Below, one piece after another: positions 53,272 to 62,502 of a stretch of 64,000 bases of DNA. This DNA is from Sagittula salina. GTDB lineage: Bacteria > Pseudomonadota > Alphaproteobacteria > Rhodobacterales > Rhodobacteraceae. Location: contig NZ_JAGISH010000008.1 in the NCBI RefSeq assembly GCF_017813235.1, positions 62,001-126,000 on the forward strand, given 5' to 3'. The notes under the pieces were generated by a model. It was not told the DNA's origin, ran no database searches, and saw only the letters and a list, made by a program, of their open reading frames with translations. Both the position numbers and the translations under genes were made by a program. Position 1 is the first letter of the stretch. Each line of letters starts with the position of its first letter.

Positions 53272-53747
53272 GCGGGTGGGGCCCCGGAGGCGGCGTCCCT
53301 GCATGGGACATTTGCGGATCTGTTTCGTTTCAGGGGCTTACGGCGGTGGGATTCAGGGTTTGTTAGGGTTCCCAAGCCTCGTCGGACTGAGAGAACCTGT
53401 TTCGCATCCGACGGCCGACTGGCTTACCCATGGCCCTCAGGGACCTTCAGGCGCTCGGCGCATCGTCGCTCCGCGTCAAAACGCCGAAGTCCGGTTCGTA
53501 TCCCTGCGCATGATGGTGAGAGTGGGGCGTGTCCCCTTCAGATGCCGCCGCCGTCCTCCCGCGCGTCTTTTTCCGAACCCACTGGACGCCTCGTGAGAAG
53601 TGTGGCTTTTGGCTGCTTCAGACATCTTCCATGCATTGCGCCAAGATCCATGCATTGCGCCAAGAATGCGGGCGAGCCCCGTCGGGCGCATGGTGCCGGG
53701 CGCATGGTCGAATTTCAAACCGGGACGCTCCCCGCTGCCCGCACAGC

Positions 53748-53776
53748 TTGACCGCCGCAGCGGTACGCGCTATATG
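53748..53776 (+). promoter_or_regulatory. Sigma70-type promoter of rpsA
   Basis: TTGACC at 53748-53753 and TATATG at 53771-53776, spacer 17 bp. The best promoter match in the window; it places the rpsA leader at about 165 nt. Confidence 0.75.
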
Positions 53777-53820
53777 CGCGCCCGTCGACAAGGCAAAAAC
53801 TGCCGCGACGTGCAGCGAGC

Positions 53821-53841
53821 AGGGCCGGAAAAACCGGCCCT
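53821..53841 (+). promoter_or_regulatory. Hairpin in the rpsA leader, possible attenuator
   Basis: AGGGCCGG - AAAAA - CCGGCCCT, then ATTTGTGTTGTG. Stem of 8 bp with a moderately U-rich tail between promoter and start codon; it may act as a weak terminator or as a regulatory fold. Consistent with autoregulation of S1 but not proof. Confidence 0.5.
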
Positions 53842-53948
53842 ATTTGTGTTGTGCGTGTTCGTGGAACGAGCCCCGGCACCCTAGCAATCAGACCGGCGGA
53901 GACAACCGTTCGGCCAGCATAACCCGTTGTAAAGGAAATTAAAGCCAC

Positions 53949-55628
53949 ATGGCAAACACCACATCCATGGAAGAATTCGAAGCGCTCCTGAACGAGAGCC
54001 TCGAGATGGACACCCCGGACGAAGGTTCCGTGGTCAAAGGCAAGGTCATCGCGATCGAAGCGGGCCAGGCCATCATCGACGTCGGCTACAAGATGGAAGG
54101 CCGCGTCGAGCTGAAGGAATTCGCTGAACCCGGCGAGCAGCCGAACGTTCAGGTCGGTGACGAAGTGGAGGTCTTCCTCCGCGCCGCCGAAAACGCCCGT
54201 GGCGAAGCCGTCATCTCGCGCGAGATGGCCCGCCGCGAAGAGGCGTGGGATCGTCTCGAGAAGGCATACGCCGACGACCAGCGCGTCGAAGGCGCGATCT
54301 TTGGCCGCGTCAAGGGCGGCTTCACCGTCGACCTCGGCGGCGCCGTGGCCTTCCTGCCCGGTTCGCAGGTCGATGTGCGCCCCGTGCGCGACGCAGGCCC
54401 GCTCATGGGTCTCAAGCAGCCGTTCCAGATCCTCAAGATGGACCGTCGCCGCGGCAACATCGTTGTCTCGCGTCGCGCGATCCTCGAAGAGTCCCGCGCC
54501 GAGCAGCGCGCCGAAGTCATCGGCAAGCTGCAGGAAGGCGATGCGGTTGACGGCGTGGTCAAGAACATCACCGAGTACGGCGCATTCGTCGACCTCGGCG
54601 GCGTTGACGGCCTGCTGCACGTGACCGACATGGCATGGCGCCGTGTGAACCACCCGTCGGAAATCCTGTCGATCGGTGAGACTGTCAAAGTGCAGGTCAT
54701 CAAGATCAACAAGGAAACCCACCGTATTTCCCTCGGCATGAAGCAGTTGCAGGAAGATCCGTGGGATCTGGTGGGCGTCAAGTACCCGCTGGGTTCGGTC
54801 CACAAGGGTCGCGTCACCAACATCACCGATTACGGCGCATTCGTTGAGCTGGAAGCCGGTGTCGAGGGTCTGGTCCACGTCTCCGAGATGTCCTGGACCA
54901 AGAAGAACGTGCACCCCGGCAAGATCGTGTCGACCTCGCAGGAAGTCGACGTCATGGTGCTGGAGATCGACGGTGCCAAGCGCCGCGTGAGCCTGGGCCT
55001 GAAGCAGACGCAGCGCAACCCGTGGGAAGTCTTCTCCGAGACGCACCCCGAGGGCACGCAGGTCGAAGGCGAAGTCAAGAACATTACCGAATTCGGTCTG
55101 TTCATCGGTCTCGAAGGCGAGATCGACGGCATGGTGCACCTGTCCGACCTGTCGTGGGACGAGCGTGGCGAAGACGCCATCCAGAGCTACCGCAAGGGCG
55201 ACGTCGTGCAGGCGGTTGTCTCCGAGGTCGACGTCGAGAAGGAGCGCATCTCGCTCTCCATCAAGGCGCTGGGCGGTGACAAGTTCGCCGATGCAGTCGG
55301 CGGCGTGAAGCGCGGCGCGATCATCACCGTCGAAGTGACGGCGATCGAGGACGGCGGCATCGAGGTGGAATACGAGGGCATGAAGTCCTTCATCCGCCGT
55401 TCCGACCTGTCGCGTGACCGTGCAGAGCAGCGCCCGGAGCGTTTCTCGGTCGGTAACAAGATCGACGTGCGCGTGACCAACATCGACTCCAAGACGCGTC
55501 GTCTGGGCCTGTCGATCAAGGCACGCGAGATCGCCGAAGAGAAGGAAGCCGTGGAACAGTACGGTTCCTCCGACTCGGGCGCATCGCTGGGCGATATCCT
55601 TGGCGCCGCGCTGAAGGGCGACAACTAA
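53949..55628 (+). CDS. rpsA: 30S ribosomal protein S1
   Basis: 559 residues with six S1 (OB-fold) repeats; the typical lines VDGVVKNITEYGAFVDLGGVDGLLHVTDMAW and KGRVTNITDYGAFVELEAGVEGLVHVSEMSW are repeats 3 and 4. S1 binds mRNA to the 30S subunit for initiation. SD AAAGGAAA just before the ATG. ihfB lies 960 bp downstream, the common alphaproteobacterial order. Confidence 0.98.
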   Translation: MANTTSMEEFEALLNESLEMDTPDEGSVVKGKVIAIEAGQAIIDVGYKMEGRVELKEFAEPGEQPNVQVGDEVEVFLRAAENARGEAVISREMARREEAWDRLEKAYADDQRVEGAIFGRVKGGFTVDLGGAVAFLPGSQVDVRPVRDAGPLMGLKQPFQILKMDRRRGNIVVSRRAILEESRAEQRAEVIGKLQEGDAVDGVVKNITEYGAFVDLGGVDGLLHVTDMAWRRVNHPSEILSIGETVKVQVIKINKETHRISLGMKQLQEDPWDLVGVKYPLGSVHKGRVTNITDYGAFVELEAGVEGLVHVSEMSWTKKNVHPGKIVSTSQEVDVMVLEIDGAKRRVSLGLKQTQRNPWEVFSETHPEGTQVEGEVKNITEFGLFIGLEGEIDGMVHLSDLSWDERGEDAIQSYRKGDVVQAVVSEVDVEKERISLSIKALGGDKFADAVGGVKRGAIITVEVTAIEDGGIEVEYEGMKSFIRRSDLSRDRAEQRPERFSVGNKIDVRVTNIDSKTRRLGLSIKAREIAEEKEAVEQYGSSDSGASLGDILGAALKGDN

Positions 55629-55656
55629 GATACCTGCGCATCGCTGCGCAGACAGG

Positions 55657-55685
55657 AAGGCCCCCGCTCTTGCGGGGGCCTTTTT
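55657..55685 (+). terminator. Rho-independent terminator of rpsA
   Basis: AAGGCCCCCGC - TCTT - GCGGGGGCCTT followed by TTT. An 11-bp perfect stem with U tract, 29 bp past the stop. Confidence 0.95.
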
Positions 55686-55689
55686 CGTT

Positions 55690-55824
55690 TCACCGCAGCC
55701 ACCAGTGGGGCGGCGTCCAGCGCAGGGTCGGATGGCGCGGCGGCAGACCGAGGTCGGCGCGGGTGCGGGCGTCCATGTCCTGATCGCCGGCGCGGGATTT
55801 CGGGGGGCGGAACATGCGGAACAT
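55690..55824 (-). CDS. Possible 44-residue small protein
   Basis: Reads MFRMFRPPKSRAGDQDMDAR..LGLPPRHPTLRW..WWLR. Basic, with a tail reminiscent of short DUF1127-like ends. It begins with ATG at 55822-55824 and ends just past the rpsA terminator, with no obvious SD. The protein is small and unconfirmed; it could be noise. Confidence 0.35.
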   Translation of the reverse strand: MFRMFRPPKSRAGDQDMDARTRADLGLPPRHPTLRWTPPHWWLR

Positions 55825-56010
55825 CGGTCGGGTCCTATCAGTGGTTGAATACCCGTGAAGGATGGCGGGCAGGGTGGCACCGGGCGACCCGGATCCTGCG
55901 CCTGCACACTCCGGATCATGCGGCTTCGGACGGGGAGGGCGGTGCGAAAAGGCTCGCCTCCCCGGACGAGGTTTTCTATCAAGGGGAGAGACGCGGTGAA
56001 GGAGGCAGTC

Positions 56011-56361
56011 ATGCGGAAGGATCTGGTTCCGGGGGTGTGCCTTCTTGTGTGCCTTCTTGTGTGCCTTATGGGGGTGGCGCTGCCCTGGGGTGGCGCGGTG
56101 GCGCAGGACATCGTGCTGCCCGCGGACGATCCGGGCATCCGGCAGGCGGCCCCGCAGCAGGGCACCGATCTGGTGATGAAGCCCTACACGGTGAAGGATC
56201 AGAACCAGTTGCGCGGCCGTTACGGCGCGGCCTGGTCCGAAGCCGAAGTCAGGAGCCGCGCGGCGCAGACCTGCGCGGAGCACGGGATGCGGCTGGTCTA
56301 CTTCAAGTCGGAGACGCGCGACGGCAAGGGGCGCACGGAATTCGCCGCCGTCTGCCGGTAG
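56011..56361 (+). CDS. Small exported protein, tandem repeat in signal peptide
   Basis: 116 residues. Signal peptide with the hydrophobic core VCLLVCLLVCLMGVALPW made from a 12-bp repeat (56036-56071). The mature part (QDIVLPADDPGIRQ...; DQNQLRGRYGAAWSEAEVRSRAAQTCAEHGMRLVYFKSETRDGKGRTEFAAVCR) has two Cys that could pair. Family unknown. SD GAAGGAGG 8-10 nt before the ATG supports the start. Confidence 0.7.
   Translation: MRKDLVPGVCLLVCLLVCLMGVALPWGGAVAQDIVLPADDPGIRQAAPQQGTDLVMKPYTVKDQNQLRGRYGAAWSEAEVRSRAAQTCAEHGMRLVYFKSETRDGKGRTEFAAVCR
56036..56071. repeat. 12-bp tandem repeat inside a signal-peptide coding region
   Basis: TGTGCCTTCTTG at 56036-56047 and 56048-56059, with an imperfect third unit to 56071. 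It lengthens the hydrophobic core (VCLLVCLLV). Confidence 0.75.
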
Positions 56362-56587
56362 CCGCGCGCGAATCGTCGCGGGGACGGATGCGCGCCGCTG
56401 CGGCGCGGCGCAAGGGTGGGCGCGGGAATCGTTGCCCGATCCACACAGATTCTCCCCGAATCATCGGCAAACATATGCAAAAACAAGGTTTTCCAGTTTT
56501 TTCCCCTGTTCCCGTCGGCCGATTGCGTGCGTATAGTTTCCGGATAACGCGCCGGACCCACACAGGCGCGGCAGGGGGAAGCGAAGT

Positions 56588-56869
56588 ATGATCAGATCGG
56601 AACTGATCCAGAAGATTGCGGACGAGAACCCGCACCTGTATCAGCGTGACGTGGAGCGGATCGTGAACACGATCTTCGAGGAAATCACCAATGCCATGGC
56701 CCGGGGCGACCGGGTCGAGCTGCGGGGCTTCGGAGCGTTCTCGGTCAAGAAGCGGGATGCGCGCGTCGGGCGGAACCCCCGGACAGGGGATTCGGTTGAG
56801 GTCGAAGAGAAACACGTCCCCTTCTTCAAGACCGGGAAGCTCTTGCGGGACCGCCTGAACGGGAAGTAA
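56588..56869 (+). CDS. ihfB: Integration host factor subunit beta
   Basis: 93 residues, HU/IHF fold: [22 protein letters not shown], then the DNA-bending arm [28 protein letters not shown] with the intercalating Pro. Pairs with IhfA (not in the window) to bend DNA. The gap upstream holds TATAGT at 56532-56537 as a possible -10 without a good -35. Confidence 0.96.
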   Translation: MIRSELIQKIADENPHLYQRDVERIVNTIFEEITNAMARGDRVELRGFGAFSVKKRDARVGRNPRTGDSVEVEEKHVPFFKTGKLLRDRLNGK

Positions 56870-56873
56870 CCCC

Positions 56874-57236
56874 ATGCGCTACATTCGCTATGCTGTCTAC
56901 GCGGTGGTCGCCATCGTGCTCATCGTCATCTCTCTCGCGAACCGCGGGGCCGTCACGCTGAGCACGCTGCCCGAGGGGCTGGCGGCGGTGCCGGGGATGG
57001 GCTGGCTTGCGGTGTCCGTGCAGCTGCCGCTGTTCCTCGTGGTGCTGGGGTCCATGCTGCTCGGCTTTGTGATCGGCGAACTTTTCGAGTGGCTGCGGGA
57101 ACACAAGTACCGCGCGGAGGCCGCCCGCAAGCAGGGCGAAGTGAAGAAGCTGGAGCGAGAGCTTAAGAAGACGCAGGGTGAGCGCGACAAGGACAAGGAC
57201 GAAGTACTGGCGATCCTCGACCAGTCGCGCGCCTGA
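56874..57236 (+). CDS. LapA-domain inner-membrane protein
   Basis: 120 residues: TM helix [19 protein letters not shown], a second TM near 48-66 ([24 protein letters not shown]), then a charged coiled coil ([26 protein letters not shown]). Matches the LPS-assembly LapA family that works with LapB/FtsH in LpxC control; the identity is by domain only. It starts 4 bp after ihfB. Confidence 0.85.
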   Translation: MRYIRYAVYAVVAIVLIVISLANRGAVTLSTLPEGLAAVPGMGWLAVSVQLPLFLVVLGSMLLGFVIGELFEWLREHKYRAEAARKQGEVKKLERELKKTQGERDKDKDEVLAILDQSRA

Positions 57237-57250
57237 CGATTGCCAACGCG

Positions 57251-57273
57251 GCGGTTTTTCCGAGAAAAATCGC
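57251..57273. repeat. Near-palindrome upstream of trpF
   Basis: GCGGTTTTTC - CGA - GAAAAATCGC with one mismatch (G-U in RNA), ending 18 nt before the trpF ATG. Same design as the palindrome 20 nt upstream of mobA (21907-21928). Confidence 0.6.
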
Positions 57274-57291
57274 GACGGGGGGCGAGATAAC

Positions 57292-57951
57292 ATGAATGAC
57301 ATTCGAGTAAAGATCTGCGGCCTCAGCCGCGCCGAGGACGTGGCCGCCTGCGCGGAGGCCGGGGCGGCCTATGGCGGCTTTGTCTTTTTTCCGAAAAGCC
57401 CGCGCGCAGTGACGCCCGAGCAGGCGCGCGCGCTGGCGCTGGAGGCGCCCGTCGGGCTGGCAAAGGTCGCGCTGGTGGTGAATGCCGACGACGCGCTGCT
57501 GGATGCGGTCACCGCGACGGTGCCGCTGGACATGCTGCAACTGCACGGGTCGGAAACGCCGGAGCGCGTAACCGAAGTGCGGGCGCGCTATGGCCTGCCC
57601 GTGATGAAGGCGGTAGGCGTCGCCACCGAGGACGATCTGCCGAAGCTGGGGCTGTACGCACAGGTGGCCGATCAGTTGCTGATCGACGCAAAACCTGCGC
57701 CAGGGGCGGAACTGCCCGGCGGCAACGGGCTGTCGTTCGACTGGCGGCTGATCGCCGGGCGGCGCTGGCCGCGCCCCTGGATGCTGGCGGGCGGGCTGAC
57801 TCCGGAAAACGTCGGTGAGGCGATCCGCATGACCGGAGCGGCGCAGGTGGACGTATCGTCCGGCGTCGAAAGCGCGCCGGGCGTGAAGGACGCCGGCCGG
57901 ATTGCCGATTTCATCGCCGCCGCCAAGGCCGATCCTGTCCCCCGTTTGTGA
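57292..57951 (+). CDS. trpF: Phosphoribosylanthranilate isomerase
   Basis: 219 residues, TIM barrel. [27 protein letters not shown] with catalytic C in KICG, and [14 protein letters not shown]; near the C-terminus [10 protein letters not shown]. Converts PRA to CdRP in tryptophan synthesis. The usual trpB partner is not next to it here; a 212-bp gap and hemC follow. Confidence 0.94.
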   Translation: MNDIRVKICGLSRAEDVAACAEAGAAYGGFVFFPKSPRAVTPEQARALALEAPVGLAKVALVVNADDALLDAVTATVPLDMLQLHGSETPERVTEVRARYGLPVMKAVGVATEDDLPKLGLYAQVADQLLIDAKPAPGAELPGGNGLSFDWRLIAGRRWPRPWMLAGGLTPENVGEAIRMTGAAQVDVSSGVESAPGVKDAGRIADFIAAAKADPVPRL

Positions 57952-58163
57952 GGCGTGCCCGGCAGGCTGACCGGACTGTACCGTGACGCGAGGGGCGGTC
58001 GGTCCGGCTGGCCGCCGCCTTGCCCATCGGGGGTCTCGGAGAAATTCGGGGCGGCATTCCGAGCGGGATTCGGACCGCCCCGCCGATACCAGCGCAGGGC
58101 GGGCGAAAATCATTCCGGACACACGCGGAGTACGCCGCCCAGGATGGCGGCGCGCACTCTGAC

Positions 58164-59114
58164 TCACATGTGATCGAAGAAATCCGGCCCCGCCAGCGAC
58201 AGAAGCTGTTCGGCCAGTTGCCGGCCCAGCGCGGGGCCGTCGCCGACCGCGCCGCTGATTTCCCCGGCGTGGGCCGTGCTGCCGTCGGTCTTCAGGATTT
58301 CGCCGCGCAGGCGCAGGCGGTCGCCGTCCAGCTCCGCAAGCCCGGCAATGGGCGTCTCGCACGATCCGTCGAGCCGAGCGAGGAAGGCGCGCTCCGCGTC
58401 GATCCTGAGGCCGGTATCGCGGTCGTGCAGCGGCACCAGCAATGATTCTGTCATCGTATCGCCAATGCGGCGCTCGATCCCGATGGCGCCCTGCGCGATC
58501 GCGGGCAGCATGTCCTCCACCGCGACCGCGTGCTGCGGCACGCCGGGGATCTTCATCCGGTTCAGCCCCGCGCAGGCGAGGAAGGTGGCATAGGCCACCC
58601 CGTCCGAGAGTTTCTTGAGCCGGGTCTGGAGGTTGCCGCGAAACTCCACCACTTGCAGGTCGGGGCGGCGGTGCAGCAATTGCGCCCGGCGGCGCAACGA
58701 CGAGGTCCCCACCACGGCGCCCTGCGGCAGGTCGTGGATGGTCTCGGCATGGGGGCAGATGAAGGCGTCACGCGGGTCTTCGCGCGGCAGATAGCAGTCA
58801 AGCACCAGCCCCTCGGGCTGCACCGTCGGCATGTCCTTCATCGAATGCACGGCGATGTGGATGTCGCCGCGCAGCAGCGCTTCCTCGATCTCCTTGGTGA
58901 ACAGCCCCTTGTTGCCCACGACTTTCAGCGGGACGTCGGCGTCGATCAGCGTGCGATCGTCGCCGGAGGTCTTGATGATGACGATCTCGAAGGCGTCCTC
59001 GGGCAGGTCGAAGGCCGCGCGCAGGCGTTCGCGCGTCTCGAAAGCCTGGGCGAGGGCAAGCGGCGAGCCTCGGGTGCCGATTTTCAGCGGGGCGGAAGCG
59101 GAAGGCATGGTCAT
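58164..59114 (-). CDS. hemC: Porphobilinogen deaminase (hydroxymethylbilane synthase)
   Basis: 316 residues. [22 protein letters not shown], the cofactor-binding Cys in [16 protein letters not shown], and [10 protein letters not shown]. Assembles hydroxymethylbilane from four PBG. The start is MTMPSAS at 59114 (59108 as an alternative). Divergent from hemE, sharing a 91-bp promoter region, so both tetrapyrrole genes may be coregulated. Confidence 0.96.
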   Translation of the reverse strand: MTMPSASAPLKIGTRGSPLALAQAFETRERLRAAFDLPEDAFEIVIIKTSGDDRTLIDADVPLKVVGNKGLFTKEIEEALLRGDIHIAVHSMKDMPTVQPEGLVLDCYLPREDPRDAFICPHAETIHDLPQGAVVGTSSLRRRAQLLHRRPDLQVVEFRGNLQTRLKKLSDGVAYATFLACAGLNRMKIPGVPQHAVAVEDMLPAIAQGAIGIERRIGDTMTESLLVPLHDRDTGLRIDAERAFLARLDGSCETPIAGLAELDGDRLRLRGEILKTDGSTAHAGEISGAVGDGPALGRQLAEQLLSLAGPDFFDHM

Positions 59115-59205
59115 GCGCGCAGCTTTATGCGTCAGGCTGTCGGCTGGCAACCGGCAGCGTATTGCCCTAAGTGCGGCGAAAGGACATTTTCCGGGAGGCC
59201 TGACC

Positions 59206-60234
59206 ATGACCAAGACCCTGTTGCGCGCGCTGGCGGGCGAAACGCTGGATGTGCCGCCGATCTGGATGATGCGGCAGGCCGGGCGTTACCTGCCGGAATA
59301 CCGCGCCACGCGGGCGGAGGCGGGCGACTTCCTGTCGCTGTGCTACAACCCCGAACTCGCGGCGGAGGTAACGCTGCAGCCGATCCGGCGCTACGGCTTT
59401 GACGCGGCGATCCTGTTCGCCGACATCCTGCTGCTGCCGCAGGCGCTGGGGGCGGACCTGTGGTTCGTCACGGGCGAGGGGCCGCGACTGTCGACGGTGA
59501 CGACGGAGGCGGATTTCGCAAGGCTCGGGTCGGGGGCAATGATTCATGACACGCTGCACCCGATCTACGAAACCGTGCGCATCCTGCGCCGGGAACTGCC
59601 GGAGGACGTGCCGCTGATCGGTTTCGCCGGGGCGCCGTGGACGGTGGCCACATACATGATCGCGGGCCAGGGGACAAAGAATCAGGGCCCGGCGCACGCG
59701 CTGAAGGCGGAAAACCGGGCGCTGTTCGAGGCGTTGATCGAGCGGCTGACGGAGACGACCATCGACTACCTTTCAAAGCAGGTCGAGGCCGGGGCCGAGG
59801 TGGTGAAGATCTTCGACAGCTGGGCGGGGTCGCTGAAGGGCGAGGATTTCGACCGCTTCGCGCTGGAGCCCTGCCGCCGCATCACGCAGGAGCTGAAGTC
59901 CCGCTTCCCCGGTCTTCCGGTGATCGGTTTCCCGCGGCAGGCGGGGGAGAAATACGTGGGCTTTCACGCGGCGACGGGCGTCGACTGCGTGGCGGTGGAC
60001 GATTCGGTCAGCCCGGAGTGGGTGGCGGAGAACGTCCAGCCCCATGGCTGCGTGCAGGGCAACCTGAAGAACACGCACCTTGTAACCGGGGGACAGGCCC
60101 TGGTGGACGAAACCCGCCGCGTGGTCGAGGCTCTGGGCAAGGGGCCGCATATCTTCAACCTCGGTCACGGGATCACCCCGGACGCGGACCCGGAGAACGT
60201 GCAGATCATGATCGACACGGTGCGCGGGCGATAA
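59206..60234 (+). CDS. hemE: Uroporphyrinogen III decarboxylase
   Basis: 342 residues. [16 protein letters not shown] is the family signature, with [14 protein letters not shown] and [13 protein letters not shown]. It turns uroporphyrinogen III to coproporphyrinogen III for haem and bacteriochlorophyll. Divergent from hemC. Confidence 0.97.
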   Translation: MTKTLLRALAGETLDVPPIWMMRQAGRYLPEYRATRAEAGDFLSLCYNPELAAEVTLQPIRRYGFDAAILFADILLLPQALGADLWFVTGEGPRLSTVTTEADFARLGSGAMIHDTLHPIYETVRILRRELPEDVPLIGFAGAPWTVATYMIAGQGTKNQGPAHALKAENRALFEALIERLTETTIDYLSKQVEAGAEVVKIFDSWAGSLKGEDFDRFALEPCRRITQELKSRFPGLPVIGFPRQAGEKYVGFHAATGVDCVAVDDSVSPEWVAENVQPHGCVQGNLKNTHLVTGGQALVDETRRVVEALGKGPHIFNLGHGITPDADPENVQIMIDTVRGR

Positions 60235-60239
60235 GGCCC

Positions 60240-60372
60240 GAAGGGGGGCGCTGCCCCCCGCGCTGGCGCGCTCCCCCCGGAGGTATTTGGAGAAGCAGAG
60301 AAGCAGAGCGAGTATTTCCTGCTTCTTTGCTTCGAAAATACTCCGGAGGGGCCCGGGGAGGCAGAGCCTTCC
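60240..60372. repeat. Dispersed intergenic repeat, double copy (F)
   Basis: G6 palindrome (GGGGGGCGCTGCCCCCC), then GGAGGTATTTGGAGAAGCAG in one orientation, and CTGCTTCTTTGCTTCG with AAAATACTCC in the other, forming a long imperfect hairpin. It lies between convergent hemE and the EamA gene. Confidence 0.7.
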
Positions 60373-60404
60373 CGGCGGGTCGGCGACGCAGTCGCCGAAA
60401 TCCC

Positions 60405-61379
60405 TCAGCGGCGGCCCCAGCGGGTGCGGCGTCCCGGCGCGGGGGCGGCGCGGATCTGTTCGCGCAGGAAGACAAAGAGACCCGCACCGATGATCAGGGC
60501 GCAGCCGGCCCATGTGGCGGGTGTCGGCCATTCCCCGAAGGTCAGCCAGCCCCAGAGGATCGCCAACGGCAGGCCCACGTATTCGAATGGTGCGATGGTA
60601 GCGGCATCCGCGAGCCGGTATGCCGCCGAGAGGCAGTACCCCACCAGGCCAGAACACAGTCCGAGGCCGATGAACACTGGCCAATCTTCGGGTGCGGGCC
60701 AGTGCCACGCGCGCAGCAGGAAGATCAGGCTTTCGTCTGTGAGGCCTTCGGCAAAGCGCCCGTCGCCCGCGACCAGGTAGAAGGTCATGGAAACCACCAG
60801 AAAGGTGCCTTGCGTGTAGACCGCCAGGGCGGAGGCGCGCGTGGTCAGTCCCAGTCTGCGGGTCAGCACCTGCATCAGCGCGTAGAACAGCGCCGCCACC
60901 ACCGGGAGGAGCAGGACGCCGCGGTTACCCGAGGGCTCTGCCTCCCACGGCTGTTGCATGACGATGACGCCGAGGAGGCCCACGAGCACGGCCGAGAGTC
61001 TGAGCGCCCCGACCTTTTCGCCCAGGAGCGGAATGGAGAGCAGCGTGATGAAGAGCGGCGCCACGAAGAAAAGCGCCGTGGCCTGGCCCAGTGGCAGCAC
61101 CGCCACCGCCGCGTAGAAGGTCATGTTGGCCAGCACGACCAGCAGCCCGCGCAGCGCGTGCAGAAGCGGCGTCCGAGTCCGCAGGATGCGCGGGCCGCCC
61201 TCCATCATGACGAAACCGAAGGTGAAGATCAGCCCGATGGCGGAGCGTGCAAAGACCATCTCGTGCAGGGGATAGCCGCCGGATAGCCACTTGATCAGCA
61301 GGTCGTTCACGGAGATGGCGATGACGCCGACGCAGATGAAGAGAATGCCGAGGGCGGGTTTGTCTAATCGGTCGGTCAT
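60405..61379 (-). CDS. EamA/DMT-family drug-metabolite transporter
   Basis: 324 residues, about ten TM segments, two EamA halves. The first half starts ALGILFICVGVIAISVNDLLIKWLSGGY and continues with VFARSAIGLIFTFG; the second contains YLVGYC-like GLVGYCLSAAYRLADAATIAPFEYVGLPLAI. Exporter of small metabolites; substrate unknown. The C-terminus is Arg-rich (RRTRWGRR). Confidence 0.92.
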   Translation of the reverse strand: MTDRLDKPALGILFICVGVIAISVNDLLIKWLSGGYPLHEMVFARSAIGLIFTFGFVMMEGGPRILRTRTPLLHALRGLLVVLANMTFYAAVAVLPLGQATALFFVAPLFITLLSIPLLGEKVGALRLSAVLVGLLGVIVMQQPWEAEPSGNRGVLLLPVVAALFYALMQVLTRRLGLTTRASALAVYTQGTFLVVSMTFYLVAGDGRFAEGLTDESLIFLLRAWHWPAPEDWPVFIGLGLCSGLVGYCLSAAYRLADAATIAPFEYVGLPLAILWGWLTFGEWPTPATWAGCALIIGAGLFVFLREQIRAAPAPGRRTRWGRR

Positions 61380-61575
61380 GGGACTCCGGTCTGAAAGGGC
61401 GGGACTGAGGTGCGGGTCTGGGGGCGGGAATGGCTACCGGTTTGGGGTTTCGGGTCTTTGGGCGCGCGCGATGCTCCTGCCGGAAACCGTCATGCATGGG
61501 CTCTATGCGTTTCTGCAGGATTGCCTCGCGCGGTGCGGGGGTTAGATGTGTGGGCGCAAACAGGAGGGCCCCGGT

Positions 61576-62502
61576 ATGGCTATGGTGGAAATCGACGGCG
61601 TGCGAAAGCGCTACGAAGGCGGATTCGAGGCCTTGCGCGGTGTCGACCTCGCAATCGAGGAGGGCGAGATCCTTGCGCTGCTCGGTCCGAACGGGGCGGG
61701 CAAGACGACGCTGATCTCTGCGATCTGCGGCATCACGCTGCCCACGGAGGGGACAATCCGTGTCGGGGGCAACGACGTTGTGGCCGATTATCGCGCGGCG
61801 CGCGACCTCGTGGGGCTGGTGCCGCAGGAGGTGAACCTCGAACCCTTCGAAAAGGTCATCAACACGGTCCGGTTTTCGCGCGGGTTGTTCGGCAAACCGA
61901 AGAACGAGGCGCTGATCGAGGACGTTCTGCGCAAGCTGTCGCTGTGGGACAAGCGCGACAATGCCATCCGCGAGCTGTCGGGCGGAATGAAACGGCGTGT
62001 GCTGATCGCCAAGGCGCTGGCGCATGAGCCGCGCGTGCTGTTCCTCGATGAACCGACGGCGGGCGTCGACGTGGAACTGCGCCGCGACATGTGGGAGGTG
62101 GTCGCCGACCTCAAGCGGCAGGGTGTCACCATCATCCTGACCACCCATTACATCGAGGAGGCGGAGGCGATCGCCGACCGTGTCGGTGTCATCAACAAGG
62201 GGCAGATCCTGTTGGTGGAGGAAAAGGCCGCGCTTATGCGGCGCATGGGCGAAAAGGAGTTGCGCATCGAGCTGGGCACGCCGCTGGATGCGGTGCCCGA
62301 AGCGCTGGAAGGTTTCGGGCTGGAGGTTTCGGGCGGCGATCTGGTCTACCGCTACGACAGCCATGCGGAACGCACCGGGATCGGTCGGCTGATGGCCGCC
62401 GTTGCCGGGGCGGGGCTGGTGGTGCGCGACGTGGCCACCGTGCAGAAATCGCTCGAGGATATTTTCGTTGGCCTCGTGGCCAGACAGGAGGACGCGGCAT
62501 GA
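61576..62502 (+). CDS. ABC transporter ATP-binding protein (DrrA/NodI-like)
   Basis: 308 residues. Walker [13 protein letters not shown], signature LSGGMKRR, Walker [13 protein letters not shown], switch His in TTHYIEEAE. The ~80-residue C-terminal extension is typical of drug/polysaccharide exporters (family 2). SD AGGAGGGCC before the ATG. Translationally coupled (ATGA) to the permease. Confidence 0.94.
   Translation: MAMVEIDGVRKRYEGGFEALRGVDLAIEEGEILALLGPNGAGKTTLISAICGITLPTEGTIRVGGNDVVADYRAARDLVGLVPQEVNLEPFEKVINTVRFSRGLFGKPKNEALIEDVLRKLSLWDKRDNAIRELSGGMKRRVLIAKALAHEPRVLFLDEPTAGVDVELRRDMWEVVADLKRQGVTIILTTHYIEEAEAIADRVGVINKGQILLVEEKAALMRRMGEKELRIELGTPLDAVPEALEGFGLEVSGGDLVYRYDSHAERTGIGRLMAAVAGAGLVVRDVATVQKSLEDIFVGLVARQEDAA

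Larger units (their letters stand above)
53272..53948. other. Long intergenic region with rpsA promoter, tandem repeat and leader hairpin
   Basis: 677 bp without a supportable gene. It contains an exact 19-bp tandem duplicate (53628-53665, unit TCCATGCATTGCGCCAAGA), a consensus-like promoter (53748-53776) and a hairpin in the rpsA leader (53821-53841). The first ~350 bp show nothing recognisable. Confidence 0.65.

Noticed and set aside
53715..56165. 816-codon minus-strand frame opposite rpsA
   Set aside because: rpsA is unmistakable on the plus strand with promoter and terminator; the opposite frame is a codon-bias shadow.
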